From VMDJ01 sp038146785 (GTDB lineage: Bacteria > Pseudomonadota > Gammaproteobacteria > Chromatiales > Chromatiaceae), in NCBI GenBank assembly GCA_038146785.1, contig JAYQSI010000016.1, positions 744,001 through 808,000 on the forward strand: a stretch of DNA of 64,000 bases. Direction: 5' to 3'. Numbering within the stretch: position 1 is the first letter of the stretch; the number at the start of each line of letters is the position of its first letter. Below are positions 53,153-62,327 of this stretch, one piece after another. Under the pieces are notes generated by a model. That model was not told the origin of the DNA and made no database searches. It saw only the letters and a list, made by a program, of their open reading frames with translations. The position numbers were made by a program, and so were the translations under genes.

Positions 53153-54508
53153 ATGTCAACTGATAACGAAAAGTTCGGCACTCTGTCTCGCCGTGGCTTT
53201 ATGAAAGCTTCAGCGGCAACTGCAGCAGCAGTGGCAGCGCCAACCATTCTCACTTCAACTGCTCACGCATACGTGAACGAGCCAAAGGGTGGCACTGTCA
53301 CTTTAGGTTTCAACGTTCCTCAGACCGGCGCATACGCTGACGAGGGCGCAGACGAATTACGTGCATACAAGCTAGCTGTTAAGCACCTTAACGGTGAAGG
53401 CGACGGCGGTATGCTTAACACCATGACTAACTGTGTACTGAAAGGTAACGGTGTCAATGGTAAGAAAGTTGCTTATGTAACTGGTGATACTCAAACTAAA
53501 TCAGACGCAGCGCGTGCTTCTGCGAAGCGTATGATTGAAAAGGACGGCGCAGTGATGATCACTGGTGGTTCTTCTTCAGGTGTTGCGATTGCTGTACAAG
53601 GTCTATGTCAGGAAGCTGGCGTAATCTTCATGGCAGGTTTGACTCACTCAAACGACACCACTGGTAAAGACCGTAAGAAGAACGGTTTCCGTCACTTCTT
53701 CAACACTGAGATGTCAGGCGCAGCATTGGCTCCAATCTTGAAGAAAGAGTTCGGTACTGACCGTACTGCTTACCACCTAACTGCTGACTACTCTTGGGGT
53801 TGGTCACAAGAAGGTTCAATCAAGAAGTACACCGAGTCTATGGGTTGGAAAACTGCAGCAGCAGTACGTACTCCACTAGGTGCGGGTGACTTCTCTCAGT
53901 ACATCACTCCAGTATTGAACTCTGGCGCTGACGTATTGGTATTGAACCACTACGGTAAGGACATGGTTAACTCTTTGACTCAGGCTGTTCAGTTCGGTCT
54001 GCGTGACAAGCAAGTTAACGGTAAGGACTTCCAGATCGTTGTACCTCTATTCTCACGTTTGATGGCACAAGGTGCTGGTGAGAACATCAAAGGCATCTAC
54101 GGTTCTACTAACTGGAACTGGTCATTGACTGACGAAGGTTCAAAAGCATTCGTTAAGTCATTTGGTGCAGAGTACGGCTTCCCACCATCACAGGCTGCTC
54201 ACACTTGTTACGTACAAACCATCTTGTACGCAAACGCGTGTCAAATGGCAGGTACCTTCAACCCATGTGGCGTAATTGATGCACTTGAAGGCTTCAAGTT
54301 CGACGGTATGGGTAACGGTCCTACTGAGTACCGTGCAGCTGACCACCAGTGCTTCAAAGACGTATTGGTTGTAAAAGGTAACGAGAACCCATCTTCACAA
54401 TTCGACTTGTTGAAGATCGTTGAAGTTACCCCACGTGCACAAGTTGAGTACGCACCAGACATGGCAGATGTCGCGGGCGAGCTCGGCGCATGTAACCCAG
54501 GCGCGTAA
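53153..54508 (+). CDS. Tat-exported Liv-type ABC transporter substrate-binding protein
   Basis: 451 residues from ATG 53153 with strong GGAGGAC upstream. Twin-arginine signal SRRGFMKASAATAAAVAAP, then a type I periplasmic binding fold (GFNVPQTGAYADEGADELRA, GGSSSGVAIAVQGLCQEAGV). It belongs to the branched-chain amino acid/urea/amide binder superfamily; the ligand cannot be read. Codon use is strongly biased, suggesting abundance. Four matching transporter genes follow. Confidence 0.9.
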   Translation: MSTDNEKFGTLSRRGFMKASAATAAAVAAPTILTSTAHAYVNEPKGGTVTLGFNVPQTGAYADEGADELRAYKLAVKHLNGEGDGGMLNTMTNCVLKGNGVNGKKVAYVTGDTQTKSDAARASAKRMIEKDGAVMITGGSSSGVAIAVQGLCQEAGVIFMAGLTHSNDTTGKDRKKNGFRHFFNTEMSGAALAPILKKEFGTDRTAYHLTADYSWGWSQEGSIKKYTESMGWKTAAAVRTPLGAGDFSQYITPVLNSGADVLVLNHYGKDMVNSLTQAVQFGLRDKQVNGKDFQIVVPLFSRLMAQGAGENIKGIYGSTNWNWSLTDEGSKAFVKSFGAEYGFPPSQAAHTCYVQTILYANACQMAGTFNPCGVIDALEGFKFDGMGNGPTEYRAADHQCFKDVLVVKGNENPSSQFDLLKIVEVTPRAQVEYAPDMADVAGELGACNPGA

Positions 54509-54519
54509 TCGTCTGAAAC

Positions 54520-54555
54520 GAACCGGTCACCTTCGGGTGGCCGGTTTTTCTTTTC
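54520..54555 (+). terminator. Terminator or attenuator after the substrate-binding gene
   Basis: AACCGGTCACC (54521-54531) pairs with GGTGGCCGGTT (54536-54546) around TTCG, then TTTCTTTTCC. It probably lets the binding protein be made in excess over the membrane parts. Confidence 0.8.
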
Positions 54556-54607
54556 CTGATCAGCATAGTGTTGGTCTTGGCAGTTAACCAAAACAACGGT
54601 TTTGATT

Positions 54608-55606
54608 ATGGATGCAATACTGCTTCAAGTTTTAAATGGTCTAGATAAAGGCGGTGCATATGCACTGATCGCTCTAGGTCTTACGTTGGTGTTCGGTACC
54701 TTGGGTGTTGTTAACTTCGCTCACGGTGCACTCTTTATGATGGGCGCATTCGTTGCGGTCAGTGTGCAGAACCTGCTCACTATCTCAATGAAAGTGCGTG
54801 ATACCAGCATTACATTTTTCGAGGCGTACAAAGAGACGCCTTATCTCGAGGTCTGGTTTGGCGATGTCGGAACGACGATCATCGATTATTCGGTTCCGAT
54901 ATCCATCCTGATCGCGATTCCTATTATGTTGCTCATCGGTTTGGCGATGGAGCGCGGTTTGATTCGTCACTTCTATAAGCGTGACCATGCAGATCAAATT
55001 TTGGTGACTTTCGGTCTTGCGATTGTGTTGCAAGAAATCATCAAAGCGAATTTCGGTGCAAACCCAATTCCTCAGTCAGCACCTGACATCGTTGCAGGTT
55101 CTGCTGCTGTTGGTGCGTTGATTGGTGCTGAGGGCATTGTGTATCCGTGGTGGCGTTTGATTTATCTGGCGTTCTCACTGGTTGTTATTGCTGGCGTGTT
55201 TGCCTTCTTGCAATTCACTACCTTCGGCATGGTGGTGCGTGCGGGTATGTACGATCGCACCATGGTCGGCTTGTTGGGTATCAACATCGAGCGTCGCTTC
55301 ACCATTGTGTTTGGCTTGGCGGCCGTGGTCGCCGGACTTGCCGGTGTGATGTATACGCCGATCTTGCCACCTGATTACCACATGGGTATGGACTTCCTTG
55401 TGTTGTCCTTCGTGGTCGTGGTTGTTGGCGGTATGGGTTCCCTCGGGGGCGCGGTAGCCGCTGGTTTCTTATTGGGTATCTTGCAGTCTTTCTTCTCAAT
55501 GAATGAGGTAAAAGAAATTCTGCCGGGTATCGACCAAATCATCATCTACCTCGTTGCGGTGGCAATCTTGCTGATCCGTCCTCGTGGTTTGATGGGTAAG
55601 GATTGA
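54608..55606 (+). CDS. livH: Liv-type ABC transporter permease (LivH-like)
   Basis: 332 residues, about eight membrane helices, with the family pattern GGAYALIALGLTLVFGTLGV, NFAHGALFMMGAF and VVVGGMGSLGGAVAAGF. ATG 54608 preferred over TTG 54602. Slightly longer than LivH owing to an insertion of about 40 residues after the second helix (KVRDTSITFFEAYKETPYLE). Confidence 0.9.
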   Translation: MDAILLQVLNGLDKGGAYALIALGLTLVFGTLGVVNFAHGALFMMGAFVAVSVQNLLTISMKVRDTSITFFEAYKETPYLEVWFGDVGTTIIDYSVPISILIAIPIMLLIGLAMERGLIRHFYKRDHADQILVTFGLAIVLQEIIKANFGANPIPQSAPDIVAGSAAVGALIGAEGIVYPWWRLIYLAFSLVVIAGVFAFLQFTTFGMVVRAGMYDRTMVGLLGINIERRFTIVFGLAAVVAGLAGVMYTPILPPDYHMGMDFLVLSFVVVVVGGMGSLGGAVAAGFLLGILQSFFSMNEVKEILPGIDQIIIYLVAVAILLIRPRGLMGKD

Positions 55607-55616
55607 GGAGAGCGCT

Positions 55617-56744
55617 ATGCAGTCTATTGTTGAATCTTCTCGTACCCGCGATACGTTCACGTTATTGATCTTTATTGCGGTTGTACTAACAGCTCCAATT
55701 TGGGGTGAGTTCATTGGTGCGGGTTACCCAGACTTACTTCAGAAGTTTGCGATCTTTGGTTTGTTTGCCATCGGTTACAACATTCTGTTTGGTTTGACGG
55801 GTTACTTGTCATTCGGTCACGCGGCCTTCTTGGGTGTGGGTTCTTACGCAACGGTTTGGTCATTCAAATTGTTGAGTATGAATGCGATCCCTGCGGTCAT
55901 CTTTGCAGTTGCACTATCGGCAATCTTTGCTGTTGTGATTGGCTATCTGTCGCTACGTCGTTCGGGCATCTATTTCTCGATCCTGACTTTGGCGTTCGCG
56001 CAGATGTCATACAACATGGCTTACTCAGTACTCACGCCAATCACCAATGGTGAGACTGGCTTGCAGTTGAAGTCGAGTGATCCACGTGTGTTAGATGCAG
56101 CGCTGGGCGTTGAGCCTCAAGCGGTACCGCTTGCGGATCTGTTTGGTATTACCTTGAATGGTTATGCCGGCTTCTATTTCTGTGCAGCGATTTTGATCTT
56201 GGGCTTCTGGCTCTCGATGAAGATCTTCCGTTCGCCATTTGGTATGAAGTTGGTTGCGATCAAGTCTAACCAAACGCGTATGGAGTTCACCGGCTTTAGT
56301 CCACGTCCTTACTTGTTAACTGCCTTTGTTATCTCAGGTGTGTATGCAGGTTTGGCAGGTTCATTGATGGCGATTGTTGACCCGCTTGCAGGTGCAGAGC
56401 GTATGCAATGGACCGCATCAGGTGAGGTGGTCTTGATGACGATCTTGGGTGGTGTAGGTACTTTGTTTGGCCCAATCTTGGGTGCAGCAACCATTAAATA
56501 CTTTGAGAACATTTTCTCAGCGGTCAATAACCAAGTGTTGGAGTCTGCGTATAGCTTTATGCCGGAATGGCTGAGTGACATCGCGATTCTGTTGACTCGT
56601 CCATTCGTGGGTGAAGGTTGGCACTTGATGTTGGGTGTGTTGTTTATGGCGATCATCATCTTCTTGCCAGGCGGCATTATTGAAGGTGTGCGTCGTATCG
56701 GTGGCATCTTCAGAAAGTCGAAGCAGATTGAGGAGGATGCATAA
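55617..56744 (+). CDS. livM: Liv-type ABC transporter permease (LivM-like)
   Basis: 375 residues, about ten helices, with YNILFGLTGYLSFGHAAFLG and MTILGGVGTLFGPILGAATI characteristic of LivM. The stop overlaps the livG start (TAATG), so expression is coupled. Confidence 0.9.
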   Translation: MQSIVESSRTRDTFTLLIFIAVVLTAPIWGEFIGAGYPDLLQKFAIFGLFAIGYNILFGLTGYLSFGHAAFLGVGSYATVWSFKLLSMNAIPAVIFAVALSAIFAVVIGYLSLRRSGIYFSILTLAFAQMSYNMAYSVLTPITNGETGLQLKSSDPRVLDAALGVEPQAVPLADLFGITLNGYAGFYFCAAILILGFWLSMKIFRSPFGMKLVAIKSNQTRMEFTGFSPRPYLLTAFVISGVYAGLAGSLMAIVDPLAGAERMQWTASGEVVLMTILGGVGTLFGPILGAATIKYFENIFSAVNNQVLESAYSFMPEWLSDIAILLTRPFVGEGWHLMLGVLFMAIIIFLPGGIIEGVRRIGGIFRKSKQIEEDA

Positions 56745-57514
56745 TGAGTAAGCGTCACGTCTTATCGATTGCTGGGGTTAATAAAACCTTCGGCGGTCTT
56801 AAAGCCCTCACGGATATCAATCTGAATATCGAAGAGGGTAAAACTCACGCGATCATCGGCCCTAACGGTGCGGGTAAATCAACTTTGTTGAATACGTGTA
56901 TCGGTCGTTTGAAGCCAGATAACGGCACCATCACCTTTGAAGGTACCGATCTAACCGGCGGCAACATGACACCGCACGGTATTAACCAGTTAGGTGTTTC
57001 ACGCGTATTCCAAACACCAGAAATCTTCCCTGATCTGACTTTGCTTCAGAATGTGATGATTCCTGCGTTTGCAAAACGTGATGGCGCCTTTAGCTTCAAC
57101 GTGTTCAAAGGTCTTCGTGAAGAGAAGCAATTGCGCGATGAAGCAATGCATCTATTAGAAGACTTCGAGATGCAAAACTTGGCACACGTACATGCGGGTA
57201 GCTTGTCACGTGGTAACAAGCGTCGTCTTGAGTTAGCGATGTGTTTGATTCAACACCCGAAGCTATTGTTGTTGGATGAGCCTACTGCAGGTATGGCGCG
57301 TCACGACACCAACCGTACGATCGATTTGTTGAAAAAGATTAAAGAGCGCGGCATGACTAAGGTCATCATCGAGCACGATATGCACGTGGTATTCAGCTTG
57401 GCTGACCGCATCAGTGTATTGGCGCAAGGCGCGATTATTGCCGAAGGCACACCGGATGAAATCAAAGGTCATCCAAAAGTGCGTGAGGCTTACTTGGGGA
57501 CTGCAGAGATATGA
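56744..57514 (+). CDS. livG: Liv-type ABC transporter ATP-binding protein (LivG-like)
   Basis: 256 residues. Walker A GPNGAGKST, Walker B LLLLDEPTAG, switch His in VIIEHDMHVVFSL. The signature segment reads SLSRGNKRRLELAMCLI instead of the usual LSGGQ or LSYGQ form, an odd but tolerated variation in this subfamily. Overlaps livF by 4 bases. Confidence 0.9.
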   Translation: MSKRHVLSIAGVNKTFGGLKALTDINLNIEEGKTHAIIGPNGAGKSTLLNTCIGRLKPDNGTITFEGTDLTGGNMTPHGINQLGVSRVFQTPEIFPDLTLLQNVMIPAFAKRDGAFSFNVFKGLREEKQLRDEAMHLLEDFEMQNLAHVHAGSLSRGNKRRLELAMCLIQHPKLLLLDEPTAGMARHDTNRTIDLLKKIKERGMTKVIIEHDMHVVFSLADRISVLAQGAIIAEGTPDEIKGHPKVREAYLGTAEI

Positions 57515-58275
57515 CATTCAGTACCACAAAAGCACCAAAATCAGAGCCCATCAAAGCGCGTGGTCCATCGCCAGCGTTTTTCTCAGCATGGGATCTTCAT
57601 TCTTACTATGGTGAGAGCTACATCGTTCAAGGCGTTAGCTTTGATATCCGCGAAGGTGAGATCTTGGCTTTGCTGGGTCGTAATGGCGCGGGTAAGACCT
57701 CGACCTTACGTTCTATCGCACGTGCGGCAGATCCAGAGATGCGTCACGGTGAGGTTTGGTTAGATCACAAACCGATTCACACCATGAAGGACTATCAAGC
57801 GGCTCAAGAAGGTATTCAATTAGTACCTGAAGACCGCCGTGTTATTCCAGGTCTGACGGTTCAAGAGAACCTCGAGCTCTCGCAGATTGCACCACCGATC
57901 GGTTGGTCAATCGAGCGTATCTACGAGCACTTCCCACGTTTGGCTGAGCGTCGTAACCAAATCGGTACCACCTTGTCAGGTGGTGAGCAGCAGATGCTTG
58001 CCGTTGCCCGTGCATTAGCGCGTGACGTGAAGCTGTTGTTGTTGGATGAACCTTACGAGGGTTTGGCGCCGGTTATCGTGCAAGAGATCGAGCGTATCTT
58101 GGAAGGTATCCGTGAGCTCGGTATCACCACGGTGATCGTTGAGCAGAACGCTATCGCAGCACTCAATCTGGCTGACCGCGCGGTCATCTTGGATATGGGT
58201 CAGGTGGTGTTTGACGGTACGGCGCAAGAGGTTCTGGATAACCACGAACTGCGCGAAGAATACCTCGCGATCTAA
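57511..58275 (+). CDS. livF: Liv-type ABC transporter ATP-binding protein (LivF-like)
   Basis: 254 residues with a short N-terminal extension. Walker A GRNGAGKTSTL, signature TLSGGEQQMLAVARAL, Walker B LLLLDEPYEGLAP. The last gene of the operon, followed by a strong terminator. Together with the preceding four genes it forms a complete importer of unknown substrate. Confidence 0.92.
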   Translation: MTFSTTKAPKSEPIKARGPSPAFFSAWDLHSYYGESYIVQGVSFDIREGEILALLGRNGAGKTSTLRSIARAADPEMRHGEVWLDHKPIHTMKDYQAAQEGIQLVPEDRRVIPGLTVQENLELSQIAPPIGWSIERIYEHFPRLAERRNQIGTTLSGGEQQMLAVARALARDVKLLLLDEPYEGLAPVIVQEIERILEGIRELGITTVIVEQNAIAALNLADRAVILDMGQVVFDGTAQEVLDNHELREEYLAI

Positions 58276-58294
58276 GGTTTCTGACGAAACTGAG

Positions 58295-58324
58295 AAAAAC
58301 GCCGGTTTTTACCGGCGTTTTTTG
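58295..58324 (+). terminator. Terminator after livF
   Basis: AAAAACGCCGGT pairs with ACCGGCGTTTTTT around TTTT. It ends the transporter operon. Confidence 0.95.
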
Positions 58325-58407
58325 TATCTAAATATAAGTTTTTGCGGTGTTTTTTCTGGTGTGGTGGTAACATACGCGCCTATTTGCCGGCGCTGTAAAA
58401 CTTTTTC

Positions 58408-58434
58408 CTTAAAAATCAATAACTTGATTTTAAG
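58408..58434 (+). other. AT-rich inverted repeat upstream of the EF-G gene
   Basis: CTTAAAAATCAA (58408-58419) and TTGATTTTAAG (58424-58434) face each other with one bulge and a 4-base centre. It could be an operator or a leader hairpin; it starts about 118 bases before the gene. Confidence 0.35.
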
Positions 58435-58525
58435 TTGGCCGTGAGAGAGCAGGTTGTGGAGTCATACATCCGTTCCCTCAGGCAGAGAATGAATTTTTTC
58501 ACTTTCAAACCTTTAGAGAAGCAAG

Positions 58526-60613
58526 ATGAAAGATCTTAGTTTGTACCGCAACATTGGTATTTTCGCGCACGTAGACGCGGGTAAGACCACCACCACCGAG
58601 CGTATCCTTAAGCTCACCGGCAAAATTCACAAGATCGGTGAAGTGCACGATGGTGCTGCTACTACCGACTTCATGGAACAGGAAGCTGAGCGTGGTATCA
58701 CTATCCAATCAGCGGCGGTAACTTGTTTCTGGAATGGTCACCAGTTCAACATCATCGACACCCCTGGACACGTTGACTTCACTATCGAAGTGTATCGTTC
58801 GTTGAAAGTTCTTGATGGTGGCGTAGGTGTTTTCTGTGGTTCTGGTGGTGTAGAGCCTCAGTCAGAAACTAACTGGCGTTATGCAAACGAGTCAGGCGTT
58901 GCTCGTGTTATCTATATCAACAAGCTTGACCGTCTAGGTGCTGACTTCTACAAAGTTGTTGCTCAAGTTGAGAAAGTTTTGGGTGCAAACCCATTGGTTA
59001 TGGTTCTGCCAATCGGTCGTGAAGATGACTTCTCTGGTGTTGTTGACCTGATGACCATGAAAGCATGGGTATGGGACGACTCTGGTGATCCAATGAACTA
59101 CCAGATCGTTGATATTCCAGCAGATATGCAAGCGGACGCTGAAGAGTGGCGCGCGAAGATGGTTGAGACTGCGGTTGAGCAGGACGACGATCTGATGGAA
59201 GCCTACTTGGAAGGTAATGAGCCTTCTGTTGAAGATCTCAAGCGTTGTATCCGTAAAGGTACTATCGCATTGGACTTCTTCCCAACGTACGCAGGTTCTT
59301 CATTCAAGAACAAAGGTGTTCAGTTGGTATTGGATGCGGTTGTTGATTACTTGCCTAGCCCAACTGAAGTTGAGCCTCAGCCTGAAGTTGATATGGAAGG
59401 TAATGAGACAGGTAAGTTTGCGGTTGTTGATCCAGATGGTCCATTGCGTGCCTTGGCATTCAAAATCATGGATGACCGTTTCGGCGCATTGACCTTTACC
59501 CGTATTTACTCAGGTAAGGTTAAGAAAGGTGACACCGTATTGAATACCTTCACCGGTAAGACTGAGCGTATCGGTCGTATCGTTGAGATGCAGGCGGATG
59601 ACCGTATTGAAGTTGATTCAGCGCAAGCGGGCGACATCATCGCATTCGTTGGTTTGAAGAACACTCAAACAGGTCACACCTTGTGTGATCAAAACAACCC
59701 AGCGACTCTGGAGCCAATGGTGTTCCCAGATCCTGTTATCTCTATCGCGATCAAGCCTAAAGATAAGGGTTCTAACGAGAAGATGGGTATTGCATTGAAC
59801 AAGATGATGCAAGAAGACCCATCATTCCGCGTTGAGACTGATGAAGAGTCAGGTGAGACCATTATCAAGGGTATGGGTGAATTGCACCTCGACATCAAGG
59901 TAGACATCTTGAAGCGTACCCACGGTGTTGAATGTATCGTTGGTAAGCCACAGGTTGCGTACCGCGAAACCATCACCAAGCGTGTTGAAGATAGCTACAC
60001 CCACAAGAAGCAGTCGGGTGGTTCTGGTCAGTTCGCTAAGATCGACTACATCGTTGAGCCAGGTGAGCAAAACTCAGGTTTCACCTTCGAGTCAGTGGTT
60101 ACCGGTGGTAACGTGCCTCGTGAATTCTGGCCTGCGGTTGAGAAAGGTTTTGCAGTGAGCATGGCAAAAGGCCCGATGGCTGGCTTCCCATTGCTTGACG
60201 TGAAAGTAACCTTGACTGACGGTGGTTTCCACGCCGTTGACTCATCAGCGATCGCATACGAAATCGCAGCGAAAGGTGCATATCGTCAGACAGTGCCAAA
60301 AGCTGGCATGCAGTTGCTTGAGCCTATGATGAAGGTTGACGTGTTCACGCCTGAAGATCACGTGGGTGACGTTATCGGTGACTTGAACCGTCGTCGCGGC
60401 ATGATCCAAGGCCAAGAAGCATCATCTACTGGTGTTCGCGTTAAGGCTGAATGTCCACTTTCTGAAATGTTCGGTTACATCGGTGACCTGCGTACCATGA
60501 CTTCAGGTCGTGGCCAGTTCTCGATGGAATTCGCTCATTACTCACCATGTCCAAACAATGTTGCGGAGCAGGTGATCAAGGAAGTGAAAGAGCGCAAAGA
60601 AGCTGACAAATAA
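58526..60613 (+). CDS. fusA: Elongation factor G, second-type (EF-G2/FusB-like)
   Basis: 695-residue translational GTPase with G1 AHVDAGKTTTTE, G3 DTPGHVDF, G4 NKLDR, then domains II to V (KGPMAGFPLLDVKVTLTDGG). It reads IHKIGEVHDGAATTDFMEQE and ends VKERKEADK, features of the paralogue found apart from rpsL-rpsG in many gammaproteobacteria, rather than the canonical ribosomal-operon FusA. The canonical one is not in this window. Start has AGAGAAGCAAG upstream. Confidence 0.93.
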   Translation: MKDLSLYRNIGIFAHVDAGKTTTTERILKLTGKIHKIGEVHDGAATTDFMEQEAERGITIQSAAVTCFWNGHQFNIIDTPGHVDFTIEVYRSLKVLDGGVGVFCGSGGVEPQSETNWRYANESGVARVIYINKLDRLGADFYKVVAQVEKVLGANPLVMVLPIGREDDFSGVVDLMTMKAWVWDDSGDPMNYQIVDIPADMQADAEEWRAKMVETAVEQDDDLMEAYLEGNEPSVEDLKRCIRKGTIALDFFPTYAGSSFKNKGVQLVLDAVVDYLPSPTEVEPQPEVDMEGNETGKFAVVDPDGPLRALAFKIMDDRFGALTFTRIYSGKVKKGDTVLNTFTGKTERIGRIVEMQADDRIEVDSAQAGDIIAFVGLKNTQTGHTLCDQNNPATLEPMVFPDPVISIAIKPKDKGSNEKMGIALNKMMQEDPSFRVETDEESGETIIKGMGELHLDIKVDILKRTHGVECIVGKPQVAYRETITKRVEDSYTHKKQSGGSGQFAKIDYIVEPGEQNSGFTFESVVTGGNVPREFWPAVEKGFAVSMAKGPMAGFPLLDVKVTLTDGGFHAVDSSAIAYEIAAKGAYRQTVPKAGMQLLEPMMKVDVFTPEDHVGDVIGDLNRRRGMIQGQEASSTGVRVKAECPLSEMFGYIGDLRTMTSGRGQFSMEFAHYSPCPNNVAEQVIKEVKERKEADK

Positions 60614-60631
60614 GTCGCTTTTAAGCCCGCT

Positions 60632-60663
60632 AAAAAACCGAGCTTTCGAGCTCGGTTTTTTTT
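60632..60663 (+). terminator. Terminator after the EF-G gene
   Basis: AAAAAACCGAGCT pairs with AGCTCGGTTTTTT around TTCG, with further T. Confidence 0.95.
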
Positions 60664-60729
60664 CGCTGCTTGTCAGGCAGCTTTGTGTTTATATGGGCTT
60701 ATTCAGGATGGATAAGACCGGAGTCATCG

Positions 60730-61482
60730 ATGATTTTCAAACAGCTTTTTGAACCCGATTCATGTACCTACACCTATTTGATTGGTTGTAGTGAGACCGG
60801 TGAGGCCGCATTGATCGATCCCGTGCTCGAAACGGCTGAGCGTGATCTGAGCGTGCTTAACTCGCTTGGGTTAAAGCTGACTCATACCATTGATACGCAT
60901 ATCCATGCAGATCACCTATCTGCTGCTAAGCGCCTTAAATCTTTAGCGGGTTCTATGATTTGTTATCCGGCGATGGATGAGCTGCAGTGTGCGGATATGG
61001 GCCTGCAAGAAGGTGTGCCCTTGAAGCTTGGCTCGATTGAGATTCATCCACTGTTCACACCCGGGCATACCAATCATCACCATGCGTATTTGATTAATAC
61101 GCCTGTGACCAGTCGCTTATTCACCGGTGATGCGATGTTGATTGATGGTGTAGGCCGAACCGATTTCCAATCGGGTGATTCTGCAACCTTGTATAAAACG
61201 ATTCAGCAAAAGTTCTTTACCTTGCCAGATGACACTTTGGTGCATCCTGGGCATGACTACGAAGGACGCTGGGTGTCATCTATCGCGCAAGAGAAGGCGC
61301 GAAATGAACATATTGGCGGCGGCAAAACCCTCGATCAATTTATCGAGATCATGAATAACCTCAATCTGCCTTATCCGCGCAAGATCGACTTTGCGGTACC
61401 GGGTAATGAGCTCTGTGGTGAATGCCCGGGGAATGTGCCTGAAGAGTTCCGTGGTGCTTGTGCGAGGCATGACCAAGGATGA
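60730..61482 (+). CDS. ETHE1-like persulfide dioxygenase (MBL fold)
   Basis: 250 residues from ATG 60730. Metallo-beta-lactamase iron sites DTHIHADHLSA, FTPGHTNHHHAYL and TLVHPGHDYEGRW; the ETHE1-type features GRTDFQSGDSATLY and IMNNLNLPYPRKIDF. It likely oxidises glutathione persulfide to sulfite. Glyoxalase II-type activity is an alternative. ATGA overlap with the next gene. Confidence 0.85.
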   Translation: MIFKQLFEPDSCTYTYLIGCSETGEAALIDPVLETAERDLSVLNSLGLKLTHTIDTHIHADHLSAAKRLKSLAGSMICYPAMDELQCADMGLQEGVPLKLGSIEIHPLFTPGHTNHHHAYLINTPVTSRLFTGDAMLIDGVGRTDFQSGDSATLYKTIQQKFFTLPDDTLVHPGHDYEGRWVSSIAQEKARNEHIGGGKTLDQFIEIMNNLNLPYPRKIDFAVPGNELCGECPGNVPEEFRGACARHDQG

Positions 61483-62327
61483 TCTATATCGGTCGTATGA
61501 ATCGCATGAAGGTCGTCAAGCATGTCGACTTTGGTGTGTATCTTGATGGTCAAGATGAAGGCGAGATCCTCTTGCCGCGTAAAGATGTGCCACATGACAC
61601 CCAAGTGGGTGATCGTTTGCATGTGTTCATCTACCGCGACTCTGATGACCGATTGATCGCGACCACTAAGCGTCCTTTGGTGCAGGTCGGAGAAGCAGCC
61701 TACTTAAAGGTAAAGCAGCAGAATAATGTCGGCACCTTTATGGATTGGGGTTTGCCTAAAGATTTGCTCGTACCCTTTAACGAACAAGCTTGGCCAATGA
61801 ATGAAGGCCGTAATGTGGTGATCTATTGTTATCTCGATGAGAACACCAATCGCATTGCAGGAACGACGAAATTTCATCGTCACTTAAGTGAAGATGGTCG
61901 TAATGTGTTTCAAGAGGGTGATGCGGTAAAAGGTATGGTCGCCGCGCAAACTGAGCTAGGTTATAAAATCATCTTGAATAACACGCACATTGGCTTGCTC
62001 TATAAAAACGAAGTGTTTAAACCGATGCGTTTTGGCCATGAGCTCAAAGTGTTTATTAAACAGATTCGTGAAGATGGTCGTATTGATCTGTCTATCGCGG
62101 CATCGAATCAAGATGTACGTGATGAGCTTGAAGAAAAAATCATGGCGTATCTCAAAGCGCATGATGGTATCTCGCGCATTACCGATAAAAGTCCGCCGAA
62201 TGTTATCTACGACACCTTTAATGCAAGCAAAGCTAACTTTAAACGCGCCTTAGGTCGTTTATATAAAAAGCGTTTGGTGAGTTTGGATAAAACGCAGGTG
62301 CGACTGCTGAGTAAAACCAGCGATTAA
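61479..62327 (+). CDS. S1-domain RNA-binding protein, CvfB/YitL family
   Basis: 282 residues: N-terminal S1-like domains (GQDEGEILLPRKDVPHDTQV), a middle S1 domain (GLLYKNEVFKPMRFGHELKV) and a C-terminal winged helix (SKANFKRALGRLYKKRLVSL). Binds RNA; regulatory role known in Staphylococcus virulence-factor B, not here. Overlaps the dioxygenase gene, so they share a transcript. Confidence 0.88.
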   Translation: MIYIGRMNRMKVVKHVDFGVYLDGQDEGEILLPRKDVPHDTQVGDRLHVFIYRDSDDRLIATTKRPLVQVGEAAYLKVKQQNNVGTFMDWGLPKDLLVPFNEQAWPMNEGRNVVIYCYLDENTNRIAGTTKFHRHLSEDGRNVFQEGDAVKGMVAAQTELGYKIILNNTHIGLLYKNEVFKPMRFGHELKVFIKQIREDGRIDLSIAASNQDVRDELEEKIMAYLKAHDGISRITDKSPPNVIYDTFNASKANFKRALGRLYKKRLVSLDKTQVRLLSKTSD

